Translations under genes and position numbers: made by a program
Shown here: positions 16,330 through 24,736 of the stretch, piece by piece
Layout: each line of letters begins with the position of its first letter
Numbering within the stretch: the stretch's first letter is position 1
Notes under the pieces: model-generated
What the model saw: only the letters and a program-made list of their open reading frames with translations
Database searches by the model: none
What the model was told of the DNA's origin: nothing
Assembly (NCBI RefSeq): GCF_013314975.1
Contig: NZ_JABTYH010000012.1
Location: forward strand, 59,118 to 123,117
Direction of reading: 5' to 3'
DNA: 64,000 bases
Source of the DNA: Pseudarthrobacter oxydans
GTDB lineage: Bacteria; Actinomycetota; Actinomycetes; Actinomycetales; Micrococcaceae

Positions 16330-18741
16330 CTAGCCTGCGTCCGTTGTGGGGAGCGGTTCCGCGGCTGGAGCAGTGGGACCCGTGACAGCCGTCGGCTGTG
16401 CGGTCTGAACCGGAGTGGACGACGGCGCCGGGCTGGCTCCGCCGGTCGGGGCCGCGGTTGCTGCCCCGGATCCTGCAGGAGCCGGAGCCGGAGCAGGAGC
16501 AGGTGGCTCGGTGGCGGGGGCCGCCGAAGCCGGGTCCGCCGGTGCGGTGGCCGAGGTTGGGCTGGGCGAGGCCGTCCGGCTGGCGGGCTGACCTGCCGAG
16601 GCGCCGGGATCTGCCCTGATGATGGCTACGATTTGTTCCTTGTAGGATGCGAGCGCGGCCTGGATCTCCGAAAGCGGGACGTTGTGGATGTTCCTGCCGT
16701 ACGCGGCAATTTCTTCCCACATGGCTGTCAGTCGGGCCATGCTGTCCCCTTCAAGCGGACCGTCGAGGGTGAGCACGAGCTGGCTGGCCAGCGCATAGGT
16801 AAGGCAGTCCAGGCAGTTGTAGTTTGCGGCAGCTGACAGGTTCTCGGGGACGATGACGTCCGCCTGCCCCACAACAAGAACCACCTGGAAACCGACCGCC
16901 ACCGCCGCGCAGCCTGTACAGCTGGCCAAGGCGTATGCCTCGTTACGTGCGTCCACCGGTTCGCCGTCCTCAGCCCATACCAGCGCGAATGCCACGCTGT
17001 AGGTGACTGAGCCGTCGCTGGTATTGATGGCAAGGGCCTGGTTGCCGTCCGGCTCCGGGGCGGCGGGCCGATCGAACGGGAATACCCAGGACGGCGCGGC
17101 GGAAGCGTCCGCGGCCGTGGATGCGGCAGGCCCGGTACCGGACGGGCCTGCAACGGGAACAAGCACCATGCTCAGTTGGGGATTCTCGCGCGTGGGCGTC
17201 GGGGTGCCCGCAGGCCAGAGGGCCACTGTGCGTCCGCCGCGCCCTTCTTTCAAGGCGGTATCGCCGGCCGGGAGGATCGATGTGGTCGCATCCGCGAGGG
17301 TGCCGCGTTCGTAGGGCTGGACGGGCCGGTAGGTTGCGCCGTCTGGCCACCATGCCCAGGCGAGGCCGGCAAGAAGGGCACCCACCACTGTCAATGCAGC
17401 GGTACGTTGCACAGCGTTGCCGCGGGTCTTCTGCCAGAGCGCGGTGAGCAGCTGGCGAACCAGGCGCAGCAGGATGTACAGCATGCCCAGCATGGGCAGT
17501 GCCACGGCAACAATGGCGAGGAAGCGTACCGCGGCCCCGGCCAGGTCTCCGGCCGAAAGGCTTTCTGCCAGCAGGCCCTGCTGCCGGGCGGCCCTGCTCC
17601 ATGCGGTGGCCAGCAGCCGTGGCAGCGAAATCACCATCATGGCCAGGCTGAACAGCAGCAGGGGCACGGTGACCAGGACCCAAAGCGTCACAACGGCGCG
17701 CGCCCATGGTTTGAGGACCTTATTTTCAGGCCGCCCCCAGCGCCATGGAAGCATGCCCAGCAGGACGGGTTTGATGCGCTGGAAAAGGTCGGGCACGCCG
17801 GTGGCGTCCGCCAGGATGTGGTAGCCGTCGAACCTGACCAGGGGCAGCAGCTGCCGGACCATTTGCAGGATCTGCGTCACCACAACCAGCAGCAGTGCGT
17901 CGAAGCCGGTGGCCCACCAGAGTCCCATGATTGCCACGGCAACGATGGCGTTGAAGTAGAGGCCGCCGAGGTCCGTCCGGAGCCGGCCGCCGCGGCCCAG
18001 CCTGTAGGAGTCGGTCACATCTGTGAAGAATGCCGGCCAGACCAGGTAGAGGCCCGCGCCCATCGAGCCGGGGATGGCGCCTCCTTTCCGTGCTGCGGCG
18101 GCGTGACCGAATTCGTGGAAGCCTGCAGACAGGATGGTGATGGCGAAGATCAGCAGGAGCAGGAGGGGGTTTTCGAAAGCTTCGTGGGTGGCTGATCCGA
18201 GTCCCTTCACCATCAGCACCCACCAGCACGCCGCCAGGAAGGCCACAGTAACCGCCGCGACGATCAGGGGGTTGAAAAGTGCGGCGAACGGGGCCGTGAG
18301 TTTGCCCGTCCGCACCGGATCCGTCACCGTGTAGCGGAAGCGCATGCCCAGCAGCGGATCTGCCTTCCTGACTTCGGGCTGGGACCCGTCGGCCAGCCGG
18401 AGCAGGCCAAGCGGCAGCAGTTGCGAATCAATCAGGGTGCGCACGTTGTCAGTGCTGATGAGCCTGCCGGAGCCGGCGCTGGCATGCTCCGCAATCTCGG
18501 ATAGGCTGCGGGTACCGTTCACGGCTTCCAGCACAAAATAGAGCAGCGGTGTCAGCTGGAGGGTTTGTCCGTCGGCGCGGCGGACCAGGGAAGGCGGCTC
18601 CCGGTAGCCTGATCCTTCTGACTCGCCGATCAGTTGGACGCCGTCGGCCAGGCGGGGAACCCGCAGGTGGGGCTCAGTCTCCAGGGCAGAGGACGACGGC
18701 GGGCCCGCCTGGGGGCGCGGCCCGCCGCTGGTTTGGGTCAT
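16330..18741 (-). CDS. Membrane site-2-protease-like (M50) protein with PqqD-like N-terminus and secreted Cys-containing domain
   Basis: An 803-residue membrane protein. Residues about 45-115 look like a PqqD-type winged helix (LQLTPLLYFVLEAVNGTRSLSEI), the fold used as a leader-recognition element in peptide maturation. The M50 core has HEFGH at 209-213 and the second metal motif RFDGYHILAD at 303-312, set among several membrane segments. After the last membrane segment (about 449-465) comes an extracytoplasmic domain with two CxxC pairs (608/611 and 643/646), then a Pro/Ala/Thr-rich tail from about 715. The start lies 6 bases after the stop of the repeat protein, indicating translational coupling. 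The natural prediction is that it binds and cleaves or exports that protein. This is inference; no known system is recognised with certainty. Confidence 0.8.
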   Translation of the reverse strand: MTQTSGGPRPQAGPPSSSALETEPHLRVPRLADGVQLIGESEGSGYREPPSLVRRADGQTLQLTPLLYFVLEAVNGTRSLSEIAEHASAGSGRLISTDNVRTLIDSQLLPLGLLRLADGSQPEVRKADPLLGMRFRYTVTDPVRTGKLTAPFAALFNPLIVAAVTVAFLAACWWVLMVKGLGSATHEAFENPLLLLLIFAITILSAGFHEFGHAAAARKGGAIPGSMGAGLYLVWPAFFTDVTDSYRLGRGGRLRTDLGGLYFNAIVAVAIMGLWWATGFDALLLVVVTQILQMVRQLLPLVRFDGYHILADATGVPDLFQRIKPVLLGMLPWRWGRPENKVLKPWARAVVTLWVLVTVPLLLFSLAMMVISLPRLLATAWSRAARQQGLLAESLSAGDLAGAAVRFLAIVAVALPMLGMLYILLRLVRQLLTALWQKTRGNAVQRTAALTVVGALLAGLAWAWWPDGATYRPVQPYERGTLADATTSILPAGDTALKEGRGGRTVALWPAGTPTPTRENPQLSMVLVPVAGPSGTGPAASTAADASAAPSWVFPFDRPAAPEPDGNQALAINTSDGSVTYSVAFALVWAEDGEPVDARNEAYALASCTGCAAVAVGFQVVLVVGQADVIVPENLSAAANYNCLDCLTYALASQLVLTLDGPLEGDSMARLTAMWEEIAAYGRNIHNVPLSEIQAALASYKEQIVAIIRADPGASAGQPASRTASPSPTSATAPADPASAAPATEPPAPAPAPAPAGSGAATAAPTGGASPAPSSTPVQTAQPTAVTGPTAPAAEPLPTTDAG

Positions 18742-18747
18742 CTGTGC

Positions 18748-19488
18748 TTACTGTTCGAGGTTGGACTGCTGGTCGGCAGAGGCGTTGGCCTGGCCCTCAA
18801 TGTGCTGGCTGATGATGGCATCCTGCTCGGCCACGGCGTAGGCCTGGCTGTCGATGGAACCGATGTTCGCGGCCACAGCCGCGTCGATGGGGGCCGCGAC
18901 GTTCGCATTGGCGGCCACGGCACCGTTGATCGGCGCCGCGATGTCCGCGTCCGCAGCAAGGTCCACGTTGACGTTGAGCAGGTCGCCGTCCAGAGCCGCT
19001 GCGGGATCCACAGGCACCGCGCCGACATCGGGCAGGGATCCATCGGGCAGGGTTCCGTCGGTCAGGGTGCCGTCCGGAAGCGTGCCATCGGGGAGGAGGG
19101 CGCCGCCGTCGGCCGTTCCTGCGGTGGTTCCCGCAACCGGTGTTCCGCCGTCCACCGTGTCATTGCCCTGGTCGATGGTGCTGTCCTGGGTGGACTCGGC
19201 ATTCGCATCCGCCACGATGCCCTGCTCAATCACGACGCCCTGATCGGCCAGTGCCTGGGCGTCCGAGCCGTAGGAAAGAATGTTGGCGGAGGCTGCGGCG
19301 TCAATCGGTGCTGCGACGTTGGCGTTCGCTGCCACAGCAAGGTCGATGGGCGCTGCCGCGTCGATGCCCAGGTCCAGGTCGGCATTCAAGTCCAGGACAG
19401 AGGCGACTTCCTTGTCCGGCAGGGCCGTTGCCTGCTCTGACATCAGTTCGTCGTCGGTCAGGGGACGCATTTCCTGTTCCATGCTCAC
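18748..19488 (-). CDS. Ala/Asp-rich repeat protein with leader-like N-terminus, probable substrate of the M50 protein
   Basis: A 246-residue, Cys-free, acidic protein without a signal peptide. Residues 1-31 form a leader-like segment containing TALPDKE (21-27). Two homologous modules follow at about 33-98 and 172-238, each with the identical core AVAANANVAAPIDAA and a second half of related sequence. They are joined by a linker of LPDGT-type pentapeptides (about 131-155). The start is GTG 19488, six bases after GGAGG; ATG 19482 is possible but more distant. The stop is 6 bases before the M50 gene. A structural, adhesive or matured-peptide role is possible; I do not recognise a named family. 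Confidence 0.75.
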   Translation of the reverse strand: MSMEQEMRPLTDDELMSEQATALPDKEVASVLDLNADLDLGIDAAAPIDLAVAANANVAAPIDAAASANILSYGSDAQALADQGVVIEQGIVADANAESTQDSTIDQGNDTVDGGTPVAGTTAGTADGGALLPDGTLPDGTLTDGTLPDGSLPDVGAVPVDPAAALDGDLLNVNVDLAADADIAAPINGAVAANANVAAPIDAAVAANIGSIDSQAYAVAEQDAIISQHIEGQANASADQQSNLEQ

Positions 19489-19544
19489 GCAAAACCTCCA
19501 CATGCGGCGCTGGTTGTCCTGCCCCCAGCGGGCAGCCAGCCAGA

Positions 19545-19567
19545 CAATAGTAAGCCTGATTAGCATT
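19545..19567 (-). promoter_or_regulatory. Promoter-like motif upstream of the repeat-protein operon
   Basis: On the minus strand the sequence GCTAATCAGGCTTACTATTG matches the motif upstream of the DUF2945 gene at 16 of 20 positions. It also loosely resembles an iron box, with the centre AGGCTTACT. It lies 57-79 bases from the GTG start. Confidence 0.4.
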
Positions 19568-19766
19568 TATGGGTACCGGGGGCGTCCTGAACGTTACCGC
19601 TGGTCAGGCCTGTGGGACCGCACGCGCGTGGCTTCATTCGCCGGCGTTGCCGGCCCTTCCGGCATGGCATTGACACCGGCCTGCCGAAGGTCCACTCTGG
19701 CGCTGTGCCTGCCTATCGTGCCGGCAGAGCCGAGCCGGCATCAGGTGCCCTGTGAAGGAGGCTCCC

Positions 19767-20219
19767 ATGCCTGTTGTAGAAGAAAGTGTTGTTGTTGCCC
19801 GGCCGCCGCAGGAGGTTTTTGACTTCGTGTCGAAGTTCCAGAACGTCGCGGTCTTCGATTCCTCCGTCACGTCCTCGGAACAGGTGGGGGACGGCCCCCT
19901 GGGCGTCGGCACCCGCGGGCGCGGCACCAGCAAAGTGATGGGCAGGCAGTTCGACTGGACCGTCGAGGTCACCGAGTTCGATCCGCCCCGGCGCATGGTG
20001 TCCCGTTCCGTCGAGGGCAAGCTGGACTTCACCATCACCTTCACCCTTGAACCGGCCGACGGCGGCACCCGCCTTACCCAGCGGATCGACGCCGCCACCG
20101 GACTGGGCGGCGTGTTCGGCAAGCTGGCCGACCCGCTCGTTGAACGGGCCCAGGGCCGCACGGTCCGCGCCAACCTCGAAACCCTGGCGGAGTGGCTGGC
20201 AGCGCACCCGGAGGCCTGA
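19767..20219 (+). CDS. SRPBCC family protein
   Basis: A 150-residue START/Bet v1-like protein of the polyketide cyclase 2 group. The N-terminal strand and helix read VEESVVVARPPQEVFDFVSKFQN; the long C-terminal helix is LVERAQGRTVRANLETLAEWL. Such proteins bind hydrophobic ligands in a helix-grip cavity; a substrate cannot be assigned. ATG 19767 follows AAGGAGG; an in-frame GTG at 19752 is less likely. It converges on the prolyl oligopeptidase gene across a family-B palindrome. Confidence 0.85.
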   Translation: MPVVEESVVVARPPQEVFDFVSKFQNVAVFDSSVTSSEQVGDGPLGVGTRGRGTSKVMGRQFDWTVEVTEFDPPRRMVSRSVEGKLDFTITFTLEPADGGTRLTQRIDAATGLGGVFGKLADPLVERAQGRTVRANLETLAEWLAAHPEA

Positions 20220-20233
20220 GCTGCCTGGTTTCC

Positions 20234-20297
20234 CCATCGATTGCTCCGAAAACGCCGTTCTGGGGGCCCTCAACGGCAGTATCGGAGCAATCGATGG
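20234..20297. terminator. Palindromic element of family B at a convergent junction
   Basis: Two 26-nt arms (20234-20259 and 20272-20297) surround a 12-nt loop. The outer 16 bases CCATCGATTGCTCCGA pair perfectly, followed by a mismatched patch and GCCGTT/AACGGC. It shares sequence and geometry with the element at 12007-12068. Confidence 0.8.
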
Positions 20298-20309
20298 CGT
20301 ACGCCCGGC

Positions 20310-22541
20310 CTACTTCAGGCCGGCCCCCGGCAGCAGCTCCGTGGCTCCGAGGGAATCGGCGATGAACGCGTAGTCCCAGGCCCGCTCGCGCCACTGTACG
20401 TACCGGCCGGAGGCGCCCCCGTGTCCGCCGTCCATCTCGATCTTCATGACGATCGGCTCGGTACCGGTGGTCTTGTTCCGCAGCTCCTGCACCCACTTGG
20501 CCGGCTCAACGTAGAGGACCCGGGTGTCGTTGAAGGATGTGACGGCGGCAATCTTGGGGTAGGCGGCCGGGCGCACGTTCTCGTAGGGGGAGTAGGACTT
20601 CATGTACTCGTAGACACCGGGATCCGTGATGGGGTTGCCCCACTCCTCCCACTCCAGGGCGGACAGCGGCAGCTCCGGATCCAGGATGCTGGTCAGCGGG
20701 TCCACGAACGGCACCTGGGCCACGATGGCGGCGTACTTCTCGGGTGCCATGTTCGCCACGGCACCCATCAGCAGGCCTCCGGCCGAACCGCCCAGGGCGG
20801 CGATCCGTGACGGGTCCACCCAGCCCGAGGCCGCCAGCCAGTCGGTGGCGTCCACGAAGTCGGTGAACGTGTTTTTCTTGGTGAGCTTCTTGCCGTTCTC
20901 GTACCAGTGCCGGCCAAGCTCCCCGCCGCCGCGGATGTGGGCGATCACGAACACCACGCCGCGGTCCAGCAGCGAGAGCCGCGCAATGCCGAAGCCCGGG
21001 TCCATGCTCATCTCGTAGGAGCCGTAGCCGTACACCAGGCCCGCCGCCGTCGAATCCTGTTTCACGGCCTTGTGCCGCAGCACTGACAGCGGGATCCGGG
21101 TGCCGTCGGCAGCGGTGGCCCATTCGCGGGTGGCCACGTAGTCGTTGCCGTCATAGCCGCCCAGGACCGGGCTTTCCTTCCGCAGGAGCAGTTCGCCTGC
21201 CGGCATCTCAAGGGTGGGCAGGACAAAGTCATAGATGCGCGACGGCGTGAAGTAGGACGTGTAGCCCAGCCGGATCACGGGTGCCTCGTAGTCGGAGCCG
21301 CCCACTCCCGCGGTGTACAGCTCTTCGTCGAAAGCGGGCTCAACCGGGGCCTCCTGCACCGGAGTACCCAGCCCGTCCAGCCCGATGACCTGTACCCGTT
21401 CAATGGTGTCCTTGCGGATGGACACGATGAGGTGCGTGGAGGTGACGCCGGCCCCGTTGACGCGGACGTCGTCCGAATGCCCGACGACGGTGACCCAGTC
21501 CTGCCCGGACAGCGGCCTGGCGAGCTCGGCCGGGTCCGCCAGGGACACCATGGAGTTGATCGCGCCGCGGTTGTGCGTGAGCAAGATGCGTTCGCTGGCG
21601 TTGCCGTCCGGGCCGGTGAGGAGGAACGGCTCCGCCTCGTAGAGCACCCGCTCGTTGCGGGAGATAACGGTGGTCAGTTCCTGGGCGGGGTCGTCAAAAC
21701 GGAGCAGGCGGGTCTCGCTGTACTCCGAGCATCCGATGCCCAGCACCAGGTACCGGCGGTCGGAGGACAGCTCGAAGCCCAGCCACATGGCGGCGTCGTC
21801 CTCCTGGTAGATGACGACGTCCTCGGCCACGGGCGTTCCCAGGGTGTGCGCCTTCACCTGGTAGGGGCGCCAGGAGTCGTCCACCACGGTGTAGAAAATT
21901 TGGGTGCCGTCCGGCGAGAAGGCGACGCCGTAGAAGATGTTCTCGATGACGTCAGGCAGCAGTTCTCCGGTGCGGAGGTCCTTGATGCGGAGGGTGAAAC
22001 GTTCATCCCCCGAGTTGTCCACCGCATAGGCGTAGAGGTTGCCGTCGACCGTTACGGCCGAACCTCCCACCGAGAAGAACGGCTTGCCCTCCGCCTCCAC
22101 GTTGCCGTCAAGCAGGACTTCCTCGCCGGGGATTTCGACGCCCGGCTGGACAGCGGGCGGTGTCCAGTCGGCAATCTTGTCATCGGTGTCCGCGGCCCGG
22201 ACTCGGCACTGGATGCCGTACTCCTTGCCCTCGGCCGAGCGGCTGAAATACCACCAGCCGTCCTTCCGGTGCGGCACGGAAAGGTCCGTTTCCTGGGTGC
22301 GGCCCTTGATTTCCTGGAAGATGGCCTCCCGCAGCGGCTCCTGGTGGGCGGTGACTGCTTCCTGGTAGGCATTCTCGGCCTTCAGGTGCTCCACAACCTC
22401 GGCGGATTCCTTGTCCCGCAGCCACTCGTAGTTGTCCACGAAGGTGTCCCCGTGGTGGAGGCGTTCGGACGGAATTTTCTTGGCTGCCGGCGGGGTGGGA
22501 ACGGCGGTGGCGGAGGAGTCCTGCAGCGGAGTCTGGGTCAT
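20310..22541 (-). CDS. Prolyl oligopeptidase family serine peptidase (oligopeptidase B-like, S9A)
   Basis: A 743-residue cytosolic-type peptidase without a signal peptide. The N-terminal half is a seven-bladed propeller starting YEWLRDKESAEVVEHLKAEN. The C-terminal alpha/beta-hydrolase domain carries the nucleophile in AALGGSAGGLLMGAV, the Asp region VTSFNDTRVLYVEPAKW and the His in DGGHGGASGRY. Family members cut short peptides after Pro or basic residues; the sequence around the active site resembles protease II (PtrB). ATG 22541 is the first in-frame start; 32-bp repeat array 2 lies 90 bases upstream. Confidence 0.92.
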   Translation of the reverse strand: MTQTPLQDSSATAVPTPPAAKKIPSERLHHGDTFVDNYEWLRDKESAEVVEHLKAENAYQEAVTAHQEPLREAIFQEIKGRTQETDLSVPHRKDGWWYFSRSAEGKEYGIQCRVRAADTDDKIADWTPPAVQPGVEIPGEEVLLDGNVEAEGKPFFSVGGSAVTVDGNLYAYAVDNSGDERFTLRIKDLRTGELLPDVIENIFYGVAFSPDGTQIFYTVVDDSWRPYQVKAHTLGTPVAEDVVIYQEDDAAMWLGFELSSDRRYLVLGIGCSEYSETRLLRFDDPAQELTTVISRNERVLYEAEPFLLTGPDGNASERILLTHNRGAINSMVSLADPAELARPLSGQDWVTVVGHSDDVRVNGAGVTSTHLIVSIRKDTIERVQVIGLDGLGTPVQEAPVEPAFDEELYTAGVGGSDYEAPVIRLGYTSYFTPSRIYDFVLPTLEMPAGELLLRKESPVLGGYDGNDYVATREWATAADGTRIPLSVLRHKAVKQDSTAAGLVYGYGSYEMSMDPGFGIARLSLLDRGVVFVIAHIRGGGELGRHWYENGKKLTKKNTFTDFVDATDWLAASGWVDPSRIAALGGSAGGLLMGAVANMAPEKYAAIVAQVPFVDPLTSILDPELPLSALEWEEWGNPITDPGVYEYMKSYSPYENVRPAAYPKIAAVTSFNDTRVLYVEPAKWVQELRNKTTGTEPIVMKIEMDGGHGGASGRYVQWRERAWDYAFIADSLGATELLPGAGLK

Positions 22542-22629
22542 GCCTTCAATATATAGAGCCGCCCCGACAATTTTGCCGCCGTTCGCTACCGGGGGATAAC
22601 ACCGCCAAACCCCTCTCCTCCCACCCCGG

Positions 22630-22712
22630 ACGCTCTCTCACTTGACGCTCGTTTTCCCCAAACGCTCTCTCACTTGACGCCGGTTTTCCCCGGACGCTCT
22701 CTCACCCGAGGA
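22630..22712. repeat. Array of 32-bp-period repeats (array 2: three forward units)
   Basis: Units ACGCTCTCTCACTTGACGC begin at 22630 and 22662, and a degenerate third begins at 22694 (ACGCTCTCTCACCCGAGG). Spacing is exactly 32 bp. Where arrays 1 and 4 have an inverted partner, 36 bases after the last forward unit, none is present here. The array lies between two divergently transcribed genes. Confidence 0.9.
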
Positions 22713-22787
22713 CGCTGGTCGGCTTGAGGTGGCAGGCGTATCCTGTTCACGCCAAGGCACATCCGCCCAGCGTGAGAGGGGAAGTTT

Positions 22788-22979
22788 ATGACCATCCCGC
22801 CAGTGCACGAGCCCGAGCCGTTCCCGCCGGAACCGGGCCCCACCCAGCCGGATCCGGCACACCCCGGGCATCCCGGCCCGCCGGCCCCCAATCCCTTCCC
22901 TGCACCCGAGCCGCCAGGGCCGCTGCCCGTACCGGACCCCGGTCCCGCACCACTGCGGCCGGACCCCACCCGGGACTGA
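22788..22979 (+). CDS. Small proline-rich hypothetical protein
   Basis: A 63-residue protein, more than one third Pro, with Glu, Asp, Gly and His, and no Cys or hydrophobic stretch. A purine-rich ribosome site (GAGAGGGGAAG) precedes the ATG, and a strong terminator follows 47 bases after the stop, so a transcribed unit is credible. The composition could also reflect chance in GC-rich DNA. No family is recognised. Confidence 0.5.
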   Translation: MTIPPVHEPEPFPPEPGPTQPDPAHPGHPGPPAPNPFPAPEPPGPLPVPDPGPAPLRPDPTRD

Positions 22980-23025
22980 GCCGGCACCGGCGAACACCGC
23001 CACATCCCAACCCAGGAGCAGCCGG

Positions 23026-23063
23026 AAAAGGGGCCTTCCGCACCATGCGGAAGGCCCCTTTTT
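23026..23063 (+). terminator. Intrinsic terminator after the proline-rich gene
   Basis: AAAAGGGGCCTTCCGC and GCGGAAGGCCCCTTTTT form a perfect long stem with a tiny loop and a T tract on the plus strand, typical of rho-independent termination. Confidence 0.9.
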
Positions 23064-23157
23064 CCGCCTTCCGACGCGGATTCCGGCACCCAAAAAAAGT
23101 CCTAAAAATCTTTGGCGTGACGCTTGCGGACCTGCCTCGCCAGTGATAAAAAATCTA

Positions 23158-23183
23158 TATCAGCCAATACAGATCGGCTGATA
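23158..23183. promoter_or_regulatory. Palindromic operator candidate upstream of hsp20
   Basis: TATCAGCC (23158-23165) and GGCTGATA (23176-23183) are perfect complements 10 bases apart, 39 bases before the start codon and within the probable promoter. It does not match CIRCE (HrcA) or HAIR (HspR). Confidence 0.5.
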
Positions 23184-23221
23184 CCAAAAGTGTTGGACCG
23201 TCTCTTACGAGGAGGGAAGCC

Positions 23222-23644
23222 ATGTTGATGCGAACCGATCCGTTCCGCGAGCTGGACAGGCTGGCCCAGCAGGTCCTCGGCACCGCAGCGCGTCCGGCAG
23301 CCATGCCGATGGACGCATGGCGTGAGGACCAGGAATTTGTAGTCGCCTTTGATCTGCCCGGCGTCGATGTGGATTCAGTGGATCTGGATGTGGAACGGAA
23401 TGTCCTCACGGTCAAGGCCGAGCGGCCTGATCCTGCGGGCAAGGACACCGAGCTGATCGCCTCCGAGCGGCCGCGCGGCGTGTTCAGCCGCCAGCTGATC
23501 CTCGGGGACACCCTGGATGCTGAAAATGTGAAGGCTACGTACGACGCCGGTGTCCTGACACTGCGGATTCCTGTCACCGAAAAGGCCAAGCCGCGGAAGA
23601 TCGAAATTGAGACGAAGGGGGCAAAGCAGGAAATCGCCGCCTAG
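23222..23644 (+). CDS. Small heat-shock protein, Hsp20/alpha-crystallin family
   Basis: A 140-residue chaperone. The alpha-crystallin domain spans about residues 32-125 with [22 protein letters not shown] and the C-terminal strand [18 protein letters not shown]; the IPV element typical of oligomer docking is present. Hsp20 proteins bind unfolding proteins without ATP. AGGAGGGAAGCC precedes ATG 23222. A perfect inverted repeat in the promoter suggests a dedicated repressor. A GC-rich hairpin lies downstream, before the convergent nnrD. Confidence 0.92.
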   Translation: MLMRTDPFRELDRLAQQVLGTAARPAAMPMDAWREDQEFVVAFDLPGVDVDSVDLDVERNVLTVKAERPDPAGKDTELIASERPRGVFSRQLILGDTLDAENVKATYDAGVLTLRIPVTEKAKPRKIEIETKGAKQEIAA

Positions 23645-23770
23645 TTTCAACACAGGATCGGGACGTCGGGCACTGATTGTGTACTGCCTCTTCAGGGCGG
23701 ATGGCCATTCTGAGCACGCCACAGCGCTTCCAGCGCATCGGCAGGTTGCGCCTGAACTTCCCGATACGGT

Positions 23771-23794
23771 GGCCCCCGGTTTCGGCCGGGGGTC
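23771..23794. terminator. Hairpin between hsp20 and the hydrate dehydratase gene
   Basis: GCCCCCGG and CCGGGGGT pair around TTTCGG. It lies at the junction of two convergent genes, without an obvious T run. Confidence 0.55.
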
Positions 23795-23809
23795 GTCCCA
23801 TGCCCGGAC

Positions 23810-24736
23810 TCAGGTGTTGAGCTCCAGCATCAGGGCGGGCAGTTCGTCGGCCAGTTCGCGGGCCAGGAATCCCAGGGGGCCGAGCCTGCTGGCCAGCCGG
23901 TCCGCGGCGGCCGCGTGGAGGTGTGTTCCCCAGCAGGCGGCCTGCGGTCCCGTGGTTCCCCGGGCGCGGAGGCCGGCGATGGCTCCAGCCAGGACGTCGC
24001 CGCTGCCGGATGTGCCCAGCCCGCCGTAACCGGTGGTGATCTTCCACAGCTCCGACTCCTCCGGGGCGTCCGGGCCGGACGGGCGGGCAATGAGCCCCTG
24101 GCAGCTCACTACGGCCTGGTACCTGTCGGCGATTTCCGCAACATCCGCCGGCAGGTCCTTCAGGTCCCGCTCCAGCAGGATCTCCGCCTCCTTGGGGTTG
24201 GGCGTCAGGATCAGCCGGCCCTTCCACGGGTCACACCGGTCCTGAACGTTCACCAAAGCACCCAAAGCGAAGGCATCGAGAACGACGGCGGGCCCTCCGC
24301 CGTCGTTCTTGTCCCCGGCGGCGGCCTCCCGCTCCAGGAGGGCCCGGAGCAGGTCCTCGGCGAGGTCCGGATCGTCCAGGCCCGGGCCGACCAGGATGGC
24401 GTCAGCGCTGTCAAGGTATGACGAAATCAGGTCCAGTCCCTCACCCGTGACGGACCCGCTGGCGGTTTCGGGCAGCCCCGTGGCCCCGCACTCAGGCAGC
24501 GCCACGCCCACCTGGACGGCCACGGATTCCGCCACGGCCAGGGTGAGCTTCCCAGCACCGGCACGCAGTGCGGCCGCGCCGGCGAGCAGCGCCGCCCCCG
24601 GCGTTGCCCGCGCGCCTCCGATCACCAGGACGGAGCCGCGCGAATACTTGTCCTCTCCCGGCGCCGGCAGCGGCCAGTCGCGGAGCAGCGACGGCGTGAC
24701 GAGGGTTGGCGGGGCGGTATCACTGTGGGTGGACAC
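23810..24736 (-). CDS. nnrD: ADP-dependent NAD(P)H-hydrate dehydratase
   Basis: A 308-residue ribokinase-like protein of the YjeF C-terminal (CARKD/NnrD) family, which repairs hydrated NAD(P)H using ADP. Motifs are VLVIGGARATPGAALLAGAAALRAGAG, LTPNPKEAEILL and GTSGSGDVLAGAIAGLRARG, the last being the nucleotide loop with catalytic Asp. The epimerase domain found in fused versions is absent. The start is ambiguous: GTG 24736 has AGGGGAT upstream and is preferred; ATG 24772 would give 12 more residues and overlap the upstream gene by 53 bases. Confidence 0.9.
   Translation of the reverse strand: MSTHSDTAPPTLVTPSLLRDWPLPAPGEDKYSRGSVLVIGGARATPGAALLAGAAALRAGAGKLTLAVAESVAVQVGVALPECGATGLPETASGSVTGEGLDLISSYLDSADAILVGPGLDDPDLAEDLLRALLEREAAAGDKNDGGGPAVVLDAFALGALVNVQDRCDPWKGRLILTPNPKEAEILLERDLKDLPADVAEIADRYQAVVSCQGLIARPSGPDAPEESELWKITTGYGGLGTSGSGDVLAGAIAGLRARGTTGPQAACWGTHLHAAAADRLASRLGPLGFLARELADELPALMLELNT

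Noticed and set aside
23158..23183. The hsp20 promoter dyad as a CIRCE or HAIR element
   Set aside because: CIRCE has the TTAGCACTC/GAGTGCTAA arms and HAIR the CTTGAGT/ACTCAAG arms; neither is present here.
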